Shown one piece after another: positions 32,273-42,400 of a DNA stretch of 64,000 nucleotides. Below the pieces are notes generated by a model. That model saw nothing but the letters and a program-made list of their open reading frames with translations, made no database searches and had not been told where the DNA came from. Both the position numbers and the translations under genes were made by a program. The stretch's first letter is position 1; every line of letters begins with the position of its first letter. This stretch comes from Algoriphagus ornithinivorans. GTDB lineage: Bacteria > Bacteroidota > Bacteroidia > Cytophagales > Cyclobacteriaceae. The stretch spans positions 310,001 to 374,000 of the forward strand of contig NZ_FOVW01000001.1 of assembly GCF_900115305.1 (NCBI RefSeq). The letters run 5' to 3'.

Positions 32273-35200
32273 TGCAGATAGATTTCAGGTGAAACATAGC
32301 AATGTGGGAGGATTTGAATCCTTTCGGTATTATTCCAGGTCTTTTCTACCAAAGATCGGTCTTGCCCGTTGATTTTAAGGAAAATCGGAATGTTCTCAAT
32401 CACTTTGCTAACTCCGGCTTTCTTTGGAAGTGAGATAAGGAAACTTGTGCCAAGTCCACTCCGGATGGATCTTGGATGCGTCTGAAGCTCTACATGGATT
32501 ACTCTTCCCAAGCTATCTCTTTCTGAGACCAATACTCCAGGAATGGTGATTTCTGTAGTCAATGGATTTTCTATTTCAATTTCCAACTGATAGGACTCAG
32601 AATTTTCATTGACAAGCTCGAAGGCTGTTCTCACTCCCCGGATGTAGCCTCTTTCTGTGACATCAGTCTCTGCTTTCAGGGTGATGCTTTTGATTGGATA
32701 TACTTCAGCAGCATTTTTTGCCAGCGGAATCTCGTAAAAGGTCAAGGCTTTTGGTGCCTGATTGAAGTGCATTTTCCGCTCGGGATAGAAAGTCACCATA
32801 CTGTCGTTTTGGAAAATGACCTCGGCTTTCAGAGAAATGGTAATTGGGTTATTATCCGCATTGATCAATTCACCAGTCAAAGCTGGCAAACCATCCTTTT
32901 CTATCAGATTGGCTTGGTAAAAAGCTGCAAATGGTTTTTTGATTCTATCGTCTTTAACAGTTGGGAAGGCTGAAATGACTCTTTTCCCCATTTTTTTGAA
33001 AAGCGTGTAATCATAGGATATGACCTGATTTTCGGGGATTTCCAGGTCCAATTTGGGAGGGATGATAAACCAGTGCTTGCCGGATTTTTCCAGCCTAAAC
33101 TCTTCCGTGAGTTCTCTTGGCCCCAGTGAGGTTCTCCAGCTGCTCCAAACTTCATATTTGATATAAGCCTCTCCCATTTCCAAGGTGTCGATTTTCAAAC
33201 TATTGAGCTTTGCGTAAGAGGGGAGTAGGCCTCCGTCTTTGACTGATTTTTCTAATAAATATTGATCCAGGCTATATTCTGGTCCTGTTTTAAAGTAGGA
33301 AAAAGCCTCTTCGAATCGCTGGAAATCTAAATTTTCGTAATAGGAATAAATGGTAGTTTCGGGATCTTTTTTGGTATCTATAAGAAGCATTTCATAGATC
33401 AAATAGGTCAAAAAGCCTGAAAATATCAGAAAAGGCATCCAGGCGGAAAAGAAAATAATAGGTTTGGGATAGCTTTCCGGTGATTCAGGAGAAACCAACT
33501 CCTCCTGAGACTTTTTAAAGTGGAAGAGGTAAACGAAGGTGAGTATCAGTGCTATGAATACTGTGCTTAAAGGTAAAATTCCCCAAGCTTTTTTCAGCAT
33601 AGGGTGGATTTCTTTAGGCTTTATGGGTTGGATGGTGGATATGTTGCCTTTTTCCCAAACCATGATGCCATTTTCCAGTCGGATAGTTCGGTTCCAACCA
33701 GTATAAAAAAGTAAGGGATCATAATATTGATCATTGCTGAAGATATACTTCAGTTGGTATTTTTCTGCGTCAGTCAGAAAATCGGTTAAGCTGGCCATTC
33801 CCTCTTCAAAGAGGTATTTAGCATTTTCTAAACGCTCTACCGCCCGTGTAGTCATCTCGGGTAGCCTTCTGGCTGAATGATAATTGCCATCAATCGTGGC
33901 AGCAAGGGTATTGGCACTTAGCCAGGCCATTTGATCGCCAAACCCTAAAGTGAGATACCTCCATCTCATGTGGTCATCTCGGTTGAGGAAGTTAAGAATG
34001 GGTTCAATTTTCACCTCATTCGGCTGAAGGGGTCGAAAGCTCGCCAGATGAAAGATGTAAATGATAAAGAGGAAATATGAAAACCCACTGAGTCCGGATA
34101 ATAGGAAATGGGAAGTTTCCCCAAATTTTTTGACCCAATAATCCCGGATTGGCCCGCCTAGAAAGGAGACCAAAAAATGACTCATATAAGGTATGGCAAT
34201 GATAGAAGCCCAGAAGCCAAAGCGATCTAGTGTTAGGATGTTAAATGCTGTTTCACCCAGCATCATTTTAGGGAGAGGGGTTGTCCCCCCGCTTCCCAGA
34301 AGTAAGCAAAGGAAAAAAGAAACGGCCCAGCCCAAGTGCCTTTTATGCCGAGTTATCAAAAATGATATGGCAGGTAATAAGGCGATAATTAATAGAAGAG
34401 GGATGACATAGAATACTAATCCGGAACTAGTTACTTCCAGGAAATTATCACGAGATCCATGAGGTATGGACACCTGACTGATAGGGTCTGTTCTACTCCA
34501 ATACCAGTAAGGAAATATCAAACTGATGGTCAAAACAATAGCGATAATCCCAAAAAGAAGGATTTCTACTTTTTTTTGCCAGGCAGCTACCAAAAGCTGC
34601 GGGATGAATTTTTTGAAGAGGCCTTCTTCTGCGAGGCCTTTTTTCCAATCTACCAGTGCCATCAACATAGTTGGGGCGATAAAAAACACCATCCCGAATA
34701 TGGCTGTGACATGATGTGAACTGACAACAACCGCGATGAAGGCTAGGGAAAGGATCAAAAAGCGATGATCTGAGCTTTTGATATACTGGTAAAGGAAAGG
34801 AATAGCATTGAGTAGAAGGGCTAAACCGGTTAAAGTGGGCACTTGGCCATAAACATGAAGTGTCTCTACCAAAGAGCTAAGTATTACAGCTAAAATTGCT
34901 GCTACGCCGGCAGTTTTTTTATCATAAAAAATTTTGGTAAAGCGATAAACCCCAATGATTAAGGCCTCATAGACAATGATAGCAAAGATTGCAAAGGCGA
35001 TTTTAAATGGGAATAGTTTACCTAAAAGTGCAACTGCCTGGTGGACTAAAGGAGGGTAACTGATGGTAAGAAAACCCGTGTACCAACGATATTCCCAGGG
35101 TTCAAACCAAAACCGGGAATAGTGGTCTGCAAAAAAGATATGCACAAAGGCATCATATGTTTGGGGGAGGGTGAAGTAAACGATGATTCCGTGAGTCAGG

Positions 35201-35277
35201 AGTCCCAGAGAAAGGGCGACTAAGAGTAGCCTTTTCCCTAGGAAATCTTCCCAAAGTCTAGGATCGTTTGAATTCAT
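32269..35277 (-). CDS. Large GT-C-like polytopic membrane glycosyltransferase candidate
   Basis: A protein of about 1002 residues (1019 if the ATG at 35328 is used, which would overlap manC by 35 bases). The first 590 residues or so contain about 12 membrane helices. The first periplasmic loop has DAFVHIFFADHYSRFW, an Asp plus His motif like those of GT-C transferases that use polyprenyl-phosphate sugars. One more membrane helix precedes a periplasmic part of about 360 residues with beta-sandwich character. It also resembles the YfhO/6-pyruvoyl-tetrahydropterin-related membrane proteins. Operon context (polyprenyl-phosphate sugar synthase, GtrA) supports a role in transferring a lipid-linked sugar in the periplasm; activity is unproven. 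Confidence 0.75.
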   Translation of the reverse strand: MNSNDPRLWEDFLGKRLLLVALSLGLLTHGIIVYFTLPQTYDAFVHIFFADHYSRFWFEPWEYRWYTGFLTISYPPLVHQAVALLGKLFPFKIAFAIFAIIVYEALIIGVYRFTKIFYDKKTAGVAAILAVILSSLVETLHVYGQVPTLTGLALLLNAIPFLYQYIKSSDHRFLILSLAFIAVVVSSHHVTAIFGMVFFIAPTMLMALVDWKKGLAEEGLFKKFIPQLLVAAWQKKVEILLFGIIAIVLTISLIFPYWYWSRTDPISQVSIPHGSRDNFLEVTSSGLVFYVIPLLLIIALLPAISFLITRHKRHLGWAVSFFLCLLLGSGGTTPLPKMMLGETAFNILTLDRFGFWASIIAIPYMSHFLVSFLGGPIRDYWVKKFGETSHFLLSGLSGFSYFLFIIYIFHLASFRPLQPNEVKIEPILNFLNRDDHMRWRYLTLGFGDQMAWLSANTLAATIDGNYHSARRLPEMTTRAVERLENAKYLFEEGMASLTDFLTDAEKYQLKYIFSNDQYYDPLLFYTGWNRTIRLENGIMVWEKGNISTIQPIKPKEIHPMLKKAWGILPLSTVFIALILTFVYLFHFKKSQEELVSPESPESYPKPIIFFSAWMPFLIFSGFLTYLIYEMLLIDTKKDPETTIYSYYENLDFQRFEEAFSYFKTGPEYSLDQYLLEKSVKDGGLLPSYAKLNSLKIDTLEMGEAYIKYEVWSSWRTSLGPRELTEEFRLEKSGKHWFIIPPKLDLEIPENQVISYDYTLFKKMGKRVISAFPTVKDDRIKKPFAAFYQANLIEKDGLPALTGELINADNNPITISLKAEVIFQNDSMVTFYPERKMHFNQAPKALTFYEIPLAKNAAEVYPIKSITLKAETDVTERGYIRGVRTAFELVNENSESYQLEIEIENPLTTEITIPGVLVSERDSLGRVIHVELQTHPRSIRSGLGTSFLISLPKKAGVSKVIENIPIFLKINGQDRSLVEKTWNNTERIQILPHCYVSPEIYLQ

Positions 35278-35293
35278 TCGTTTTTTGAAGTAA

Positions 35294-36364
35294 TTAAATA
35301 TAAAGTTCTCGTTTGATTTCTTTTGCATTTATGGCATAATCTTTCTTACTCCGCAAATAATCCTTTTTACAAACCAAGATTGTTTCGGGAGTTTCAATAA
35401 TGACCATATTTTCTAATTCTACGATCTCCATCTTTTTTGCATCTGCATCGCTTTTGGAATTTTTTGGAAGCTGATAGGCAAATGCATAATTCTCCTGGGA
35501 GTAACTTTCCCAGGCGCGTGTCCAGGTTCCGAGATCATTCCATTCAAATTTGGAGGGAATGATATATACATTGTTGGCTTTTTCCATGAGAGCGTAATCA
35601 ATGGAAATACTTCTGCAGTTGGTGTAGACGTATTCAATTACCTCTGCCTCTTTTTCTGTATTTAGGAATTCATATACATCTCTGAACAAATCATAAATAT
35701 GTGAGGCATGTATCCAAAAGGCATCTGCCAAATCAGCTGCCCGGCCAATTAAAATTCCTGAGTTCCAATAAACATTATCTTCTTCTAGAAATTTCTCTGC
35801 TTGGGATTTTTCAGGCTTTTCAGTGAATTGTATGGCTTTAAAAACTCCATCTTCAGTTCTCTGATAGCCTCTTCTAATATAACCATAAGCTGAGCTGGCA
35901 TGATCAGGCTCTATTCCTAGCGTGACAAATGCATCTTGCTGTTCTGTGAATTCCAATGCTTTAAAACAGCTCTCCACAAAGATTTCTTGGTCTCTGATCA
36001 AATGATCGCTAGGCGCAATGATCAGGTTGGCTTTTGGATTAAGTTTTTTCAGTTTGAATGAAATGTATGCAACTGAGGCTGCGGTGTTCTTCCTTTCTGG
36101 TTCTGCTACGATATTTTCCAATGGCAAATTCGGAAGCTGCTCTTGAACCAGCGAAACATATTCACGGGAGGTGACAATATAGATATGATCTTTGGGGATA
36201 AAACCTCTAAATCTTTCAAAAGTAGACTGTAATAAGGTTTTTCCGGTATTGAAAATATCGCGAAACTGCTGAGGCTTATGTTCTTTACCCATAGGATAAA
36301 ATTTAGAGCCTATTCCTCCAGCCAAAATGGCCACATAATTATTGCTTTGTCTTGAATTTTCCAT
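35294..36364 (-). CDS. manC: Mannose-1-phosphate guanylyltransferase
   Basis: A 356-residue enzyme making GDP-mannose from mannose-1-phosphate and GTP. The nucleotidyltransferase signature is AILAGGIGSKFYPMGKEHKP near residues 13-32, with the PSDH motif in IIAPSDHLI, FTEKPEK, and the ending IPSKFEWNDLGTW typical of this family. It has no C-terminal phosphomannose isomerase domain; a separate cupin isomerase is encoded at 43527. It lies 26 bases or so after the GT2 gene. Confidence 0.92.
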   Translation of the reverse strand: MENSRQSNNYVAILAGGIGSKFYPMGKEHKPQQFRDIFNTGKTLLQSTFERFRGFIPKDHIYIVTSREYVSLVQEQLPNLPLENIVAEPERKNTAASVAYISFKLKKLNPKANLIIAPSDHLIRDQEIFVESCFKALEFTEQQDAFVTLGIEPDHASSAYGYIRRGYQRTEDGVFKAIQFTEKPEKSQAEKFLEEDNVYWNSGILIGRAADLADAFWIHASHIYDLFRDVYEFLNTEKEAEVIEYVYTNCRSISIDYALMEKANNVYIIPSKFEWNDLGTWTRAWESYSQENYAFAYQLPKNSKSDADAKKMEIVELENMVIIETPETILVCKKDYLRSKKDYAINAKEIKRELYI

Positions 36365-36390
36365 GGTATGTAGGGTTTTTGGGTGATCTC

Positions 36391-37245
36391 TTAGTTAAGG
36401 CTTATAGCAGTTTTGGAAGTTTGAACTCCCAATGCCATTGTTTTAGGCTTACTCTTAATTTGATATTGATAATAGAGCTTCATCAATTGGAAGGGGATAC
36501 GAATGGTATCCTTCAATTTGAGTCTGCTGTTTCCGATTTCAGTCCAGTGCATTAGCGGGTATTCCAAAACTCCTTTTTGTAAAGTGGTTTTTCCGAATTT
36601 TTCCTGAAGTCTTAAGAAAATCTCCACATCAAAAAGCCATGGAGTATTGAATTGCTTTTGAAATAAAAATGGAACCAAGCTTCTCTGAAAGATCTTTGCG
36701 CCACATTGGGTATCCTGAAAGTTAGCTCTCAAGATTTTTTTGATGAGTTTCTTGATCATGCTGCTCGCAAATGATCTGCTGTCATCCCGATTGATATCAG
36801 CTCCAAGTCTTAGGATTCTACTTCCAACTACTGCTCCGAATTTGGGATTGTTCTCTTTATACTTAGCCATCTGCAGCCACTCATCAGGCAGGGTAGCCAA
36901 GTCAGCATCTAGAAAACCAATAAGCTTCGCCGCATAATTTTCATGCACATACAGCATTCCCTGTCTAACTGCCTCTGACTTACCGCCATTTTGTGGCATA
37001 TCAAAAACGGCAACATTTGATGGGCAAGTCACTTGAAGCCCTCTCAAAACTGCAAGGGTTTTATCTTTACTTCCATCATTTACTAAGCAAAGCAAAACCT
37101 CAGGGTGCTTCTCTGCGAATTTTTCAAATTCTACAAATGGAAATCTTTGCTCTTCATTATAACAAGGGATCACAATTGCATAAGCATGTTTTCCGGGAGC
37201 TTTAATTCCTAATTGAGTATGGTTGTTTTTCATCGAAGTATTCAT
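36391..37245 (-). CDS. GT2 glycosyltransferase, polyprenyl-phosphate sugar synthase-like
   Basis: A protein of about 284 residues resembling dolichyl-phosphate glucose/mannose synthases. It has the GT-A start AIVIPCYNEEQRFP, the LVNDGSKDKT loop, NGGKSEAVRQGM, the DxD motif in LIGFLDADLATLP, and AxNFQDTQCGAKIFQR. It probably charges polyprenyl phosphate with mannose (from ManC) or glucose. The ATG at 37245 (MNTSMKNNH) is preferred over 37305, because a candidate -24/-12 promoter lies between them. First gene of the glycan operon. Confidence 0.85.
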   Translation of the reverse strand: MNTSMKNNHTQLGIKAPGKHAYAIVIPCYNEEQRFPFVEFEKFAEKHPEVLLCLVNDGSKDKTLAVLRGLQVTCPSNVAVFDMPQNGGKSEAVRQGMLYVHENYAAKLIGFLDADLATLPDEWLQMAKYKENNPKFGAVVGSRILRLGADINRDDSRSFASSMIKKLIKKILRANFQDTQCGAKIFQRSLVPFLFQKQFNTPWLFDVEIFLRLQEKFGKTTLQKGVLEYPLMHWTEIGNSRLKLKDTIRIPFQLMKLYYQYQIKSKPKTMALGVQTSKTAISLN

Positions 37246-37275
37246 CGTCATTGTTTTTAGCTGTGCCAACATCTT

Positions 37276-37291
37276 TTCAAAACCCTGTCCA
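37276..37291 (-). promoter_or_regulatory. Sigma-54-like promoter candidate of glycan operon
   Basis: Minus strand TGGACAGGGTTTTGAA. The GG and TTG are spaced as in -24/-12 promoters, but the -12 C is A. Start of transcription would be near 37264, ahead of the ATG at 37245. Operators lie 38-93 bases upstream. Confidence 0.35.
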
Positions 37292-37328
37292 AACACATAA
37301 AACATTGAAAATCAATTAAATAAGTATT

Positions 37329-37369
37329 TTTCAATATGTGGAAATTTCCATTTTTTGGAATTTATTCCA
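37329..37369. promoter_or_regulatory. TTCCA-N5-TGGAA operator array between glycan operon and sigma-54 activator
   Basis: 37346-37360 is TTCCA-TTTTT-TGGAA (perfect). 37329-37343 is TTTCA-ATATG-TGGAA (one mismatch). A further half-site TTCCA is at 37365-37369. It is a shared upstream region for the divergent GT2 and activator genes. Confidence 0.5.
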
Positions 37370-37432
37370 GATTTTGAGCTAGGAATAGAAGATTTTTGCT
37401 TAAATTTTAATTTCAGATAAAGAGAACCCGTT

Positions 37433-38794
37433 ATGGCTCAATACAAAATCCTGATTGTTGAAGATGACCCCTGGTATGGTCAGCTATTACATTACCACTT
37501 AAGCTTGAATCCCGATTATGAGGTGGAGTTAGCTGAAAGTGGAAAAGAGTGTATGGAAAAAATGAAGGCGAAACCGGACTTGATAACGGTAGACTTTTCC
37601 CTTCCGGATATTTCAGGGGATAAACTTTTTGAAAAAATCCGGGCCATGAATCCGGAGGTCCCGGTTGTGGTCATCAGTTCTCAGGAAGATATCAGTGTGG
37701 CCGTGAATCTTCTTAAAGCAGGTGTGAATGATTACCTGGTTAAAGATGAGGTAACCAAAGATCTCTTATGGAATAGCATCATTCGGATTAGAGAGAATCA
37801 GTCCTTGAAAAAAGAGGTGGAGGAGCTGAAAGAAGAATTGGGTCAAAAATTCTCTTTTGAAAAAACGCTTCTTGGAAATAGCCCATCTTTGAAGAAAGTC
37901 TTTCTATTAATAGAGAAAGCAATCAAAACCAATATCAATGTTTCTGTAACCGGTGAGACTGGAACCGGTAAAGAGTTGGTTGCAAAGGCGATCCATTATA
38001 ATAGTGATAGAAAAAAGAAGCCCTTTGTGGCAGTTAATATGGCAGCAGTTCCCAAAGACTTGATCGAAAGTGAGTTGTTTGGTCATGAGAAAGGTGCTTT
38101 CACAGGAGCTTTGGCTAGGAAAAAAGGAAAGTTTGAAGAAGCTGAAGGGGGAACCATATTCTTAGATGAAGTGGCTGAGATGGATTTGAATCTTCAGACT
38201 AAGCTCCTGAGAGTATTGCAAGAGCGGGAAGTCAGCAGAGTGGGGGGTAATGAAGTTGTGAAGTTGGATGTAAGAGTGATCACAGCGACTCATAAAAATC
38301 TAGGAGAAGAAGTGAGAAAAGGGAATTTTCGAGAAGACCTCTTTTTCAGAGTAATGGGTCTACCAATTGAATTGCCTCCATTAAGAGAAAGAGGAGATGA
38401 TGTATTGCTTTTGGCTAAGCATTTCGCTGATGAATTTGCCAAGGTAAATAAACTCAGCAAAGTGACTTTTACCGAGGATGCCAAGAAAAAGTTAATGCAA
38501 TATCCATTTCCGGGGAATGTCAGGGAGCTGAAAGCAGTGATAGAGCTTTCGGTGGTCATGTCTGACGGAAAGGAATTAAAAGCAGAGGATCTGAGCTTCT
38601 TCTCGGTTCAGAAAGACCATGTGTTTTTGTTTGAGCAAAAAACACTACGACAGCATACCTGCGATATTGTAGATTATTACCTCAAGAAAAATAACGGCGA
38701 TATACTGGAGACTGCAAGAGTGCTGGATATAGGGAAAAGCACGATTTATAAGATGATCAAAGAAGGAGAATTGGTTGTAGAAAATTCCAAATAG
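37433..38794 (+). CDS. Sigma-54-dependent response regulator (NtrC/AtoC type)
   Basis: A 453-residue activator. The receiver domain (1-120) has EDDPW and the phospho-acceptor Asp54 (VDFSLPD). The AAA+ domain (about 145-385) has Walker A GETGTGKE (174-181), the sigma-54-contacting GAFTGA loop (221-226) and Walker B GGTIFLDEVAEM. A Fis-type helix-turn-helix closes the protein (ETARVLDIGKSTIYKMIKEG). The intact GAFTGA shows that it works on sigma-54 promoters. It is followed by the H-NOX and hybrid-kinase genes, its probable input. TTCCA-N5-TGGAA sites flank it on both sides, so these are its likely binding sites. Confidence 0.93.
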   Translation: MAQYKILIVEDDPWYGQLLHYHLSLNPDYEVELAESGKECMEKMKAKPDLITVDFSLPDISGDKLFEKIRAMNPEVPVVVISSQEDISVAVNLLKAGVNDYLVKDEVTKDLLWNSIIRIRENQSLKKEVEELKEELGQKFSFEKTLLGNSPSLKKVFLLIEKAIKTNINVSVTGETGTGKELVAKAIHYNSDRKKKPFVAVNMAAVPKDLIESELFGHEKGAFTGALARKKGKFEEAEGGTIFLDEVAEMDLNLQTKLLRVLQEREVSRVGGNEVVKLDVRVITATHKNLGEEVRKGNFREDLFFRVMGLPIELPPLRERGDDVLLLAKHFADEFAKVNKLSKVTFTEDAKKKLMQYPFPGNVRELKAVIELSVVMSDGKELKAEDLSFFSVQKDHVFLFEQKTLRQHTCDIVDYYLKKNNGDILETARVLDIGKSTIYKMIKEGELVVENSK

Positions 38795-38819
38795 TGGAAA
38801 AATTTTCCAAATCATGGAA
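38785..38819 (+). promoter_or_regulatory. TTCCA-N5-TGGAA tandem operators upstream of H-NOX gene
   Basis: 38785-38799 is TTCCA-AATAG-TGGAA and 38805-38819 is TTCCA-AATCA-TGGAA. Both are perfect and exactly 20 bp apart, two helical turns. They begin inside the last codons of the activator gene. A possible -24/-12 element at 38883-38897 has a spacer one base short. Confidence 0.55.
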
Positions 38820-38930
38820 AATTGATCAATCCAGTTACCTCGAAATAATGCATTTTAGCCAATTGGGGAAGGTTTTCGTAAGTGGCGCAGTTTTGAATAA
38901 TAGAAGTAATAACCCAAAAACTCAAGCACT

Positions 38931-39473
38931 ATGTATGGATTAGTAAACCGCGCAATTCAGGACCTGATCACCCAGAACTTTGGTCCTGAAACCTGGGAAA
39001 ATGTCAAAGCCAAATCTGAAATTGATATTGATTATTTTATCAGTACCCAGCCCTATGATGATTCTGTTACCTACAAGCTCGCAACTGCTGCATCTGAAGA
39101 ATTGAAAATTTCTGTAGGAGAGGTATTATTCGCTTTTGGTGAATGGTGGATCTTAAAAACCGGCATGGAAAAGTATGGAGGCTTGATGAAGGCCGGAGGT
39201 TCAAACTTAAAGCAGTTTTTAATTAACCTTCCTTTGTTTCATGATAGGATCATGTTGATTTATCCAAAATTAAGGCCGCCTGAATTCAAGGTGACAGAAA
39301 TCAACGAAAATGATCTCGTTTTACACTATTTCTCTGAGCGGGAAGGTTTGGTTGATTTCGTGAGAGGTTTAATTTCTGGATTAGGTAAAATGTTTGAAAC
39401 GGCTGTAGAAATTGAACATGTTTCTAGTAAATTAGGTGGAGATGACCACGAATCTTTTAAAATAAGCTGGTGA
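38931..39473 (+). CDS. H-NOX heme nitric-oxide sensor
   Basis: A 180-residue heme-NO/oxygen binding domain protein. The proximal heme ligand is His104 (NLPLFHDRIMLIYPKLRPP). The heme-propionate motif Y-x-S-x-R is Tyr133-Ser135-Arg137 (HYFSEREG). Stand-alone bacterial H-NOX proteins usually sense NO and control a partner kinase or cyclic-di-GMP enzyme. The stop overlaps the GTG start of the hybrid kinase (GTGA), so the two are made together. Tandem activator-type sites lie upstream. Confidence 0.95.
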   Translation: MYGLVNRAIQDLITQNFGPETWENVKAKSEIDIDYFISTQPYDDSVTYKLATAASEELKISVGEVLFAFGEWWILKTGMEKYGGLMKAGGSNLKQFLINLPLFHDRIMLIYPKLRPPEFKVTEINENDLVLHYFSEREGLVDFVRGLISGLGKMFETAVEIEHVSSKLGGDDHESFKISW

Positions 39474-42400
39474 AAAAATCTGATTTCCAAGTAGTAGTAT
39501 CCAAATCCCACCTGGATTCTGTTTTTCCATTCCATTTTGCTTTTGGAAAGGATTTTAAAATTCAGGTTGAGGGTCCTAGTTTATCCAAACTACTTGGTGA
39601 CATCAAAGGGAAAAGCTTCAAAGAGTTATTTCTCATAGATCGGCCTAGAAAAGATATTCCTCCTTACGAGGAACTGAAATCTATGCTCGATCAAACCTTT
39701 ATTCTTTATTCCAAGGGGGAAAGAAAAATGCGATTTAGGGGACAGTTTGTTTCTTTTGAGGAACTGGACCATGTAGTTTTTTTAGGGACACCTTGGTTTA
39801 GTTCTATCGAGCAAGTGGTCGAAAATGACTTGGCTATTTCGGATTTCGCGCCTTTGGATCCCATGGTGGATCTGCTGCATTTGATCAAGAATCAGGAGTT
39901 GGCAGCGGAAGACCTAAAGCACCTTATAGATACGGTCAATGATCAGAAAAAGAATCTGGAGAAACTTTCCTATGTGGCTAGTGCCAATAGGAATGGTATT
40001 TTATTTACGGATCAAGAGGGACACATCACCTATGCAAATGAAGGATATCAAAATCAGACTGGTTACAAACTCAAAGAAATTATCGGGAATACCCCGCTTT
40101 CTTTAGGACATGGACCAGAAACCGATAAGGAAGAAGTAAAAAAAATGCTGGAGGCTTTTTATGCCAAACAGCCTTTTAAACTTGAGTTAAAGCATTACCG
40201 AAAAAATGGATCCTGGTTTTGGTGTAGGTTAATTGGTCAGTTGATCTCAGACAAATCAGGGAAATTCCTGCATTATTTTACACTTCTTGAAGACGTTACC
40301 CTAGAAAAAGAATCTAAGGAGAAAGTTGCTGCTTTCGAGAAAACTTTTCGTCAGGTACTGGAATTTTCAGGAGACAATGTTTGGGAACATGATTTCCGAA
40401 CAGAAAAAACAGTCTTTTCCAATCAAATTAATAATTTCTTGGGATTAGATTTTGATGAAAAAACCGATTTGGCTAAGGTCTGGTTTCAAAAAATTTACCC
40501 CGAGGATTTGCCTCTCGTGCGGGAGAACGACAGAAAATATAGATCTGGTGAAATTAATAGCCATCAATTGGAATATAGGTTATTTCATGCAGATGGATCT
40601 TTAAAGTGGGTAATGGATAGAGGTATTGTCATTGAAAAGGATGACAATGGCTTACCTCTCAAAATTATTGGAACTCATTCTGATATTACTCATCAAAAAG
40701 CCTCTGAAGAAGAGTTGAAGGAGGTAAATAAGAAACTGGGAAGCGTACTCAATGAGTTGAAAGATGTGATTTGGTCAGTGAAATATCCTACTTTCGAGAC
40801 CTTGTTTTTCACTCCTTCGGCTGAAGAACTTTTTGAGCTGGATATGGATGTAATGGTGAATACCACCGATTGGTGGGGCAAGGTTGTGCATCCGGAAGAT
40901 TTACACGTGTTGGATGAGATTTTTGAGGAGGTCGAAATAAATAAAGAATATGTCAAGGAATATAGGCTAAAGACCTCCTCAGGGAAAGTTAAATGGGTTC
41001 AAAATAAAGGGAAGCTCATCTATGAAAACGGAAGACCTGATCGTCTCAATGGCATCCTGATTGATATTTCTGAGCGAAAGAAAACAGAGGATCTTCTGGA
41101 GGCTCAGGAGAAATTAAAGAACGTATTGATTGAGATCAGCTCCACCTATATCAATATGGATTTGTTGGAAGTCGATCAAAAAATTCAATCTTCTCTAGAG
41201 CAGCTTGGTCAGTTTGTGAATGCTGATCGAGCCTATATTTTCTCCTATGATTTCGAGGCTGATACCTGTAGCTGTACTTTCGAATGGTGTGGTGAGGAAG
41301 TTCCTTCCGAATTTGAAAGAATTCAGAAGGTGCCACTTCATTATTTGGAAAAATGGGTTGAGTCCCATCAAAAAGGAGAACCATTTAGAATCAGAAATGT
41401 AGATGAACTGGAAGGGGAAGAATGGGAGGAGATCAAAGGTAAACTGAGTAAAAGAGGGATCAAAAGCCTGATTACCTTACCGATGATACATGGGAAAGAT
41501 TTGCTTGGGTTTGTAGGTTTCGATTCCATAAAAGTTCATCATGAATACACCCAAAAAGAAATAGAATTACTTTTTGTCTTTACTCAAATGCTGGTCAACG
41601 TGCAGAAAAGACAGCAATTTGAGGCCTTATTGTATAGGCAGGAAGAGAAATTCAGAAATATCATTTCCAATATGAGTTTGGGACTACTGGAAGTGGATAA
41701 TGAGGAAACAGTACTTCATGCCAATCAGACTTTCTGTGATATGGCTGGGTACAAGATGGATGAGTTAATCGGTTCCAAAGCCACTGATTTATTATTGACC
41801 GAGGAATCTAAAAAGACAATTTTAAAAAAATCTGAATCCCGAAAATTCGGTCATACAGACTCCTATGAGCTCCAGTATAGAAGGCCTAATGGGGAACTGA
41901 GATGGTGGCTGATAAGCGGTGCCCCTAATTATAATGACAATGGCCAATTAACAGGCTCCATTGGAATTCATTTAGATATTACTGCTCAGAAGAAACTGGA
42001 GGAAGAATTAATCCGTCAGCGGGAAGAAGCTGAAAAATCCAAAAGAGCGAAGGAGCTGTTTTTCGCCAATATGAGCCATGAGATTAGAACTCCAATGAAT
42101 GCGATTGTTGGTATGGGAGAGCAATTGGGCAAAACTGATTTGGAGCCTAAGCAAGAGAAATACCTGGGTGTAATTCAAGCCTCAGCTAAGCATTTGATGG
42201 TGGTTTTAAAAGATATTTTGGACCTGTCTAAATTGGAAGCAGGTAAAATGTCAATCGAATCGATTGGATTTAAACCAAAAGAAGTGATGGAGCGAATCAT
42301 CGAAATGATGGGGCCAAAAGCAGAGGAAAAGCGATTGGACTTTAAAATTTCATTTTTCGATCCTAAAATCAATCCTGTACTGATAGGGGACCCATATAGA

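Noticed and set aside
37339-37350. TGGAAATTTCCA and other TGGAA...TTCCA palindromes as the operator
   Set aside because: The spacing in this orientation varies between loci (2, 4, 5 and 14 bases), while TTCCA-N5-TGGAA keeps a constant spacing; the latter is taken as the real motif.
38883-38897. TGGCGCAGTTTTGAA as a sigma-54 promoter for the H-NOX gene
   Set aside because: The gap between GG and the -12 element is one base short and the -12 GC is missing; kept only as a weak possibility.
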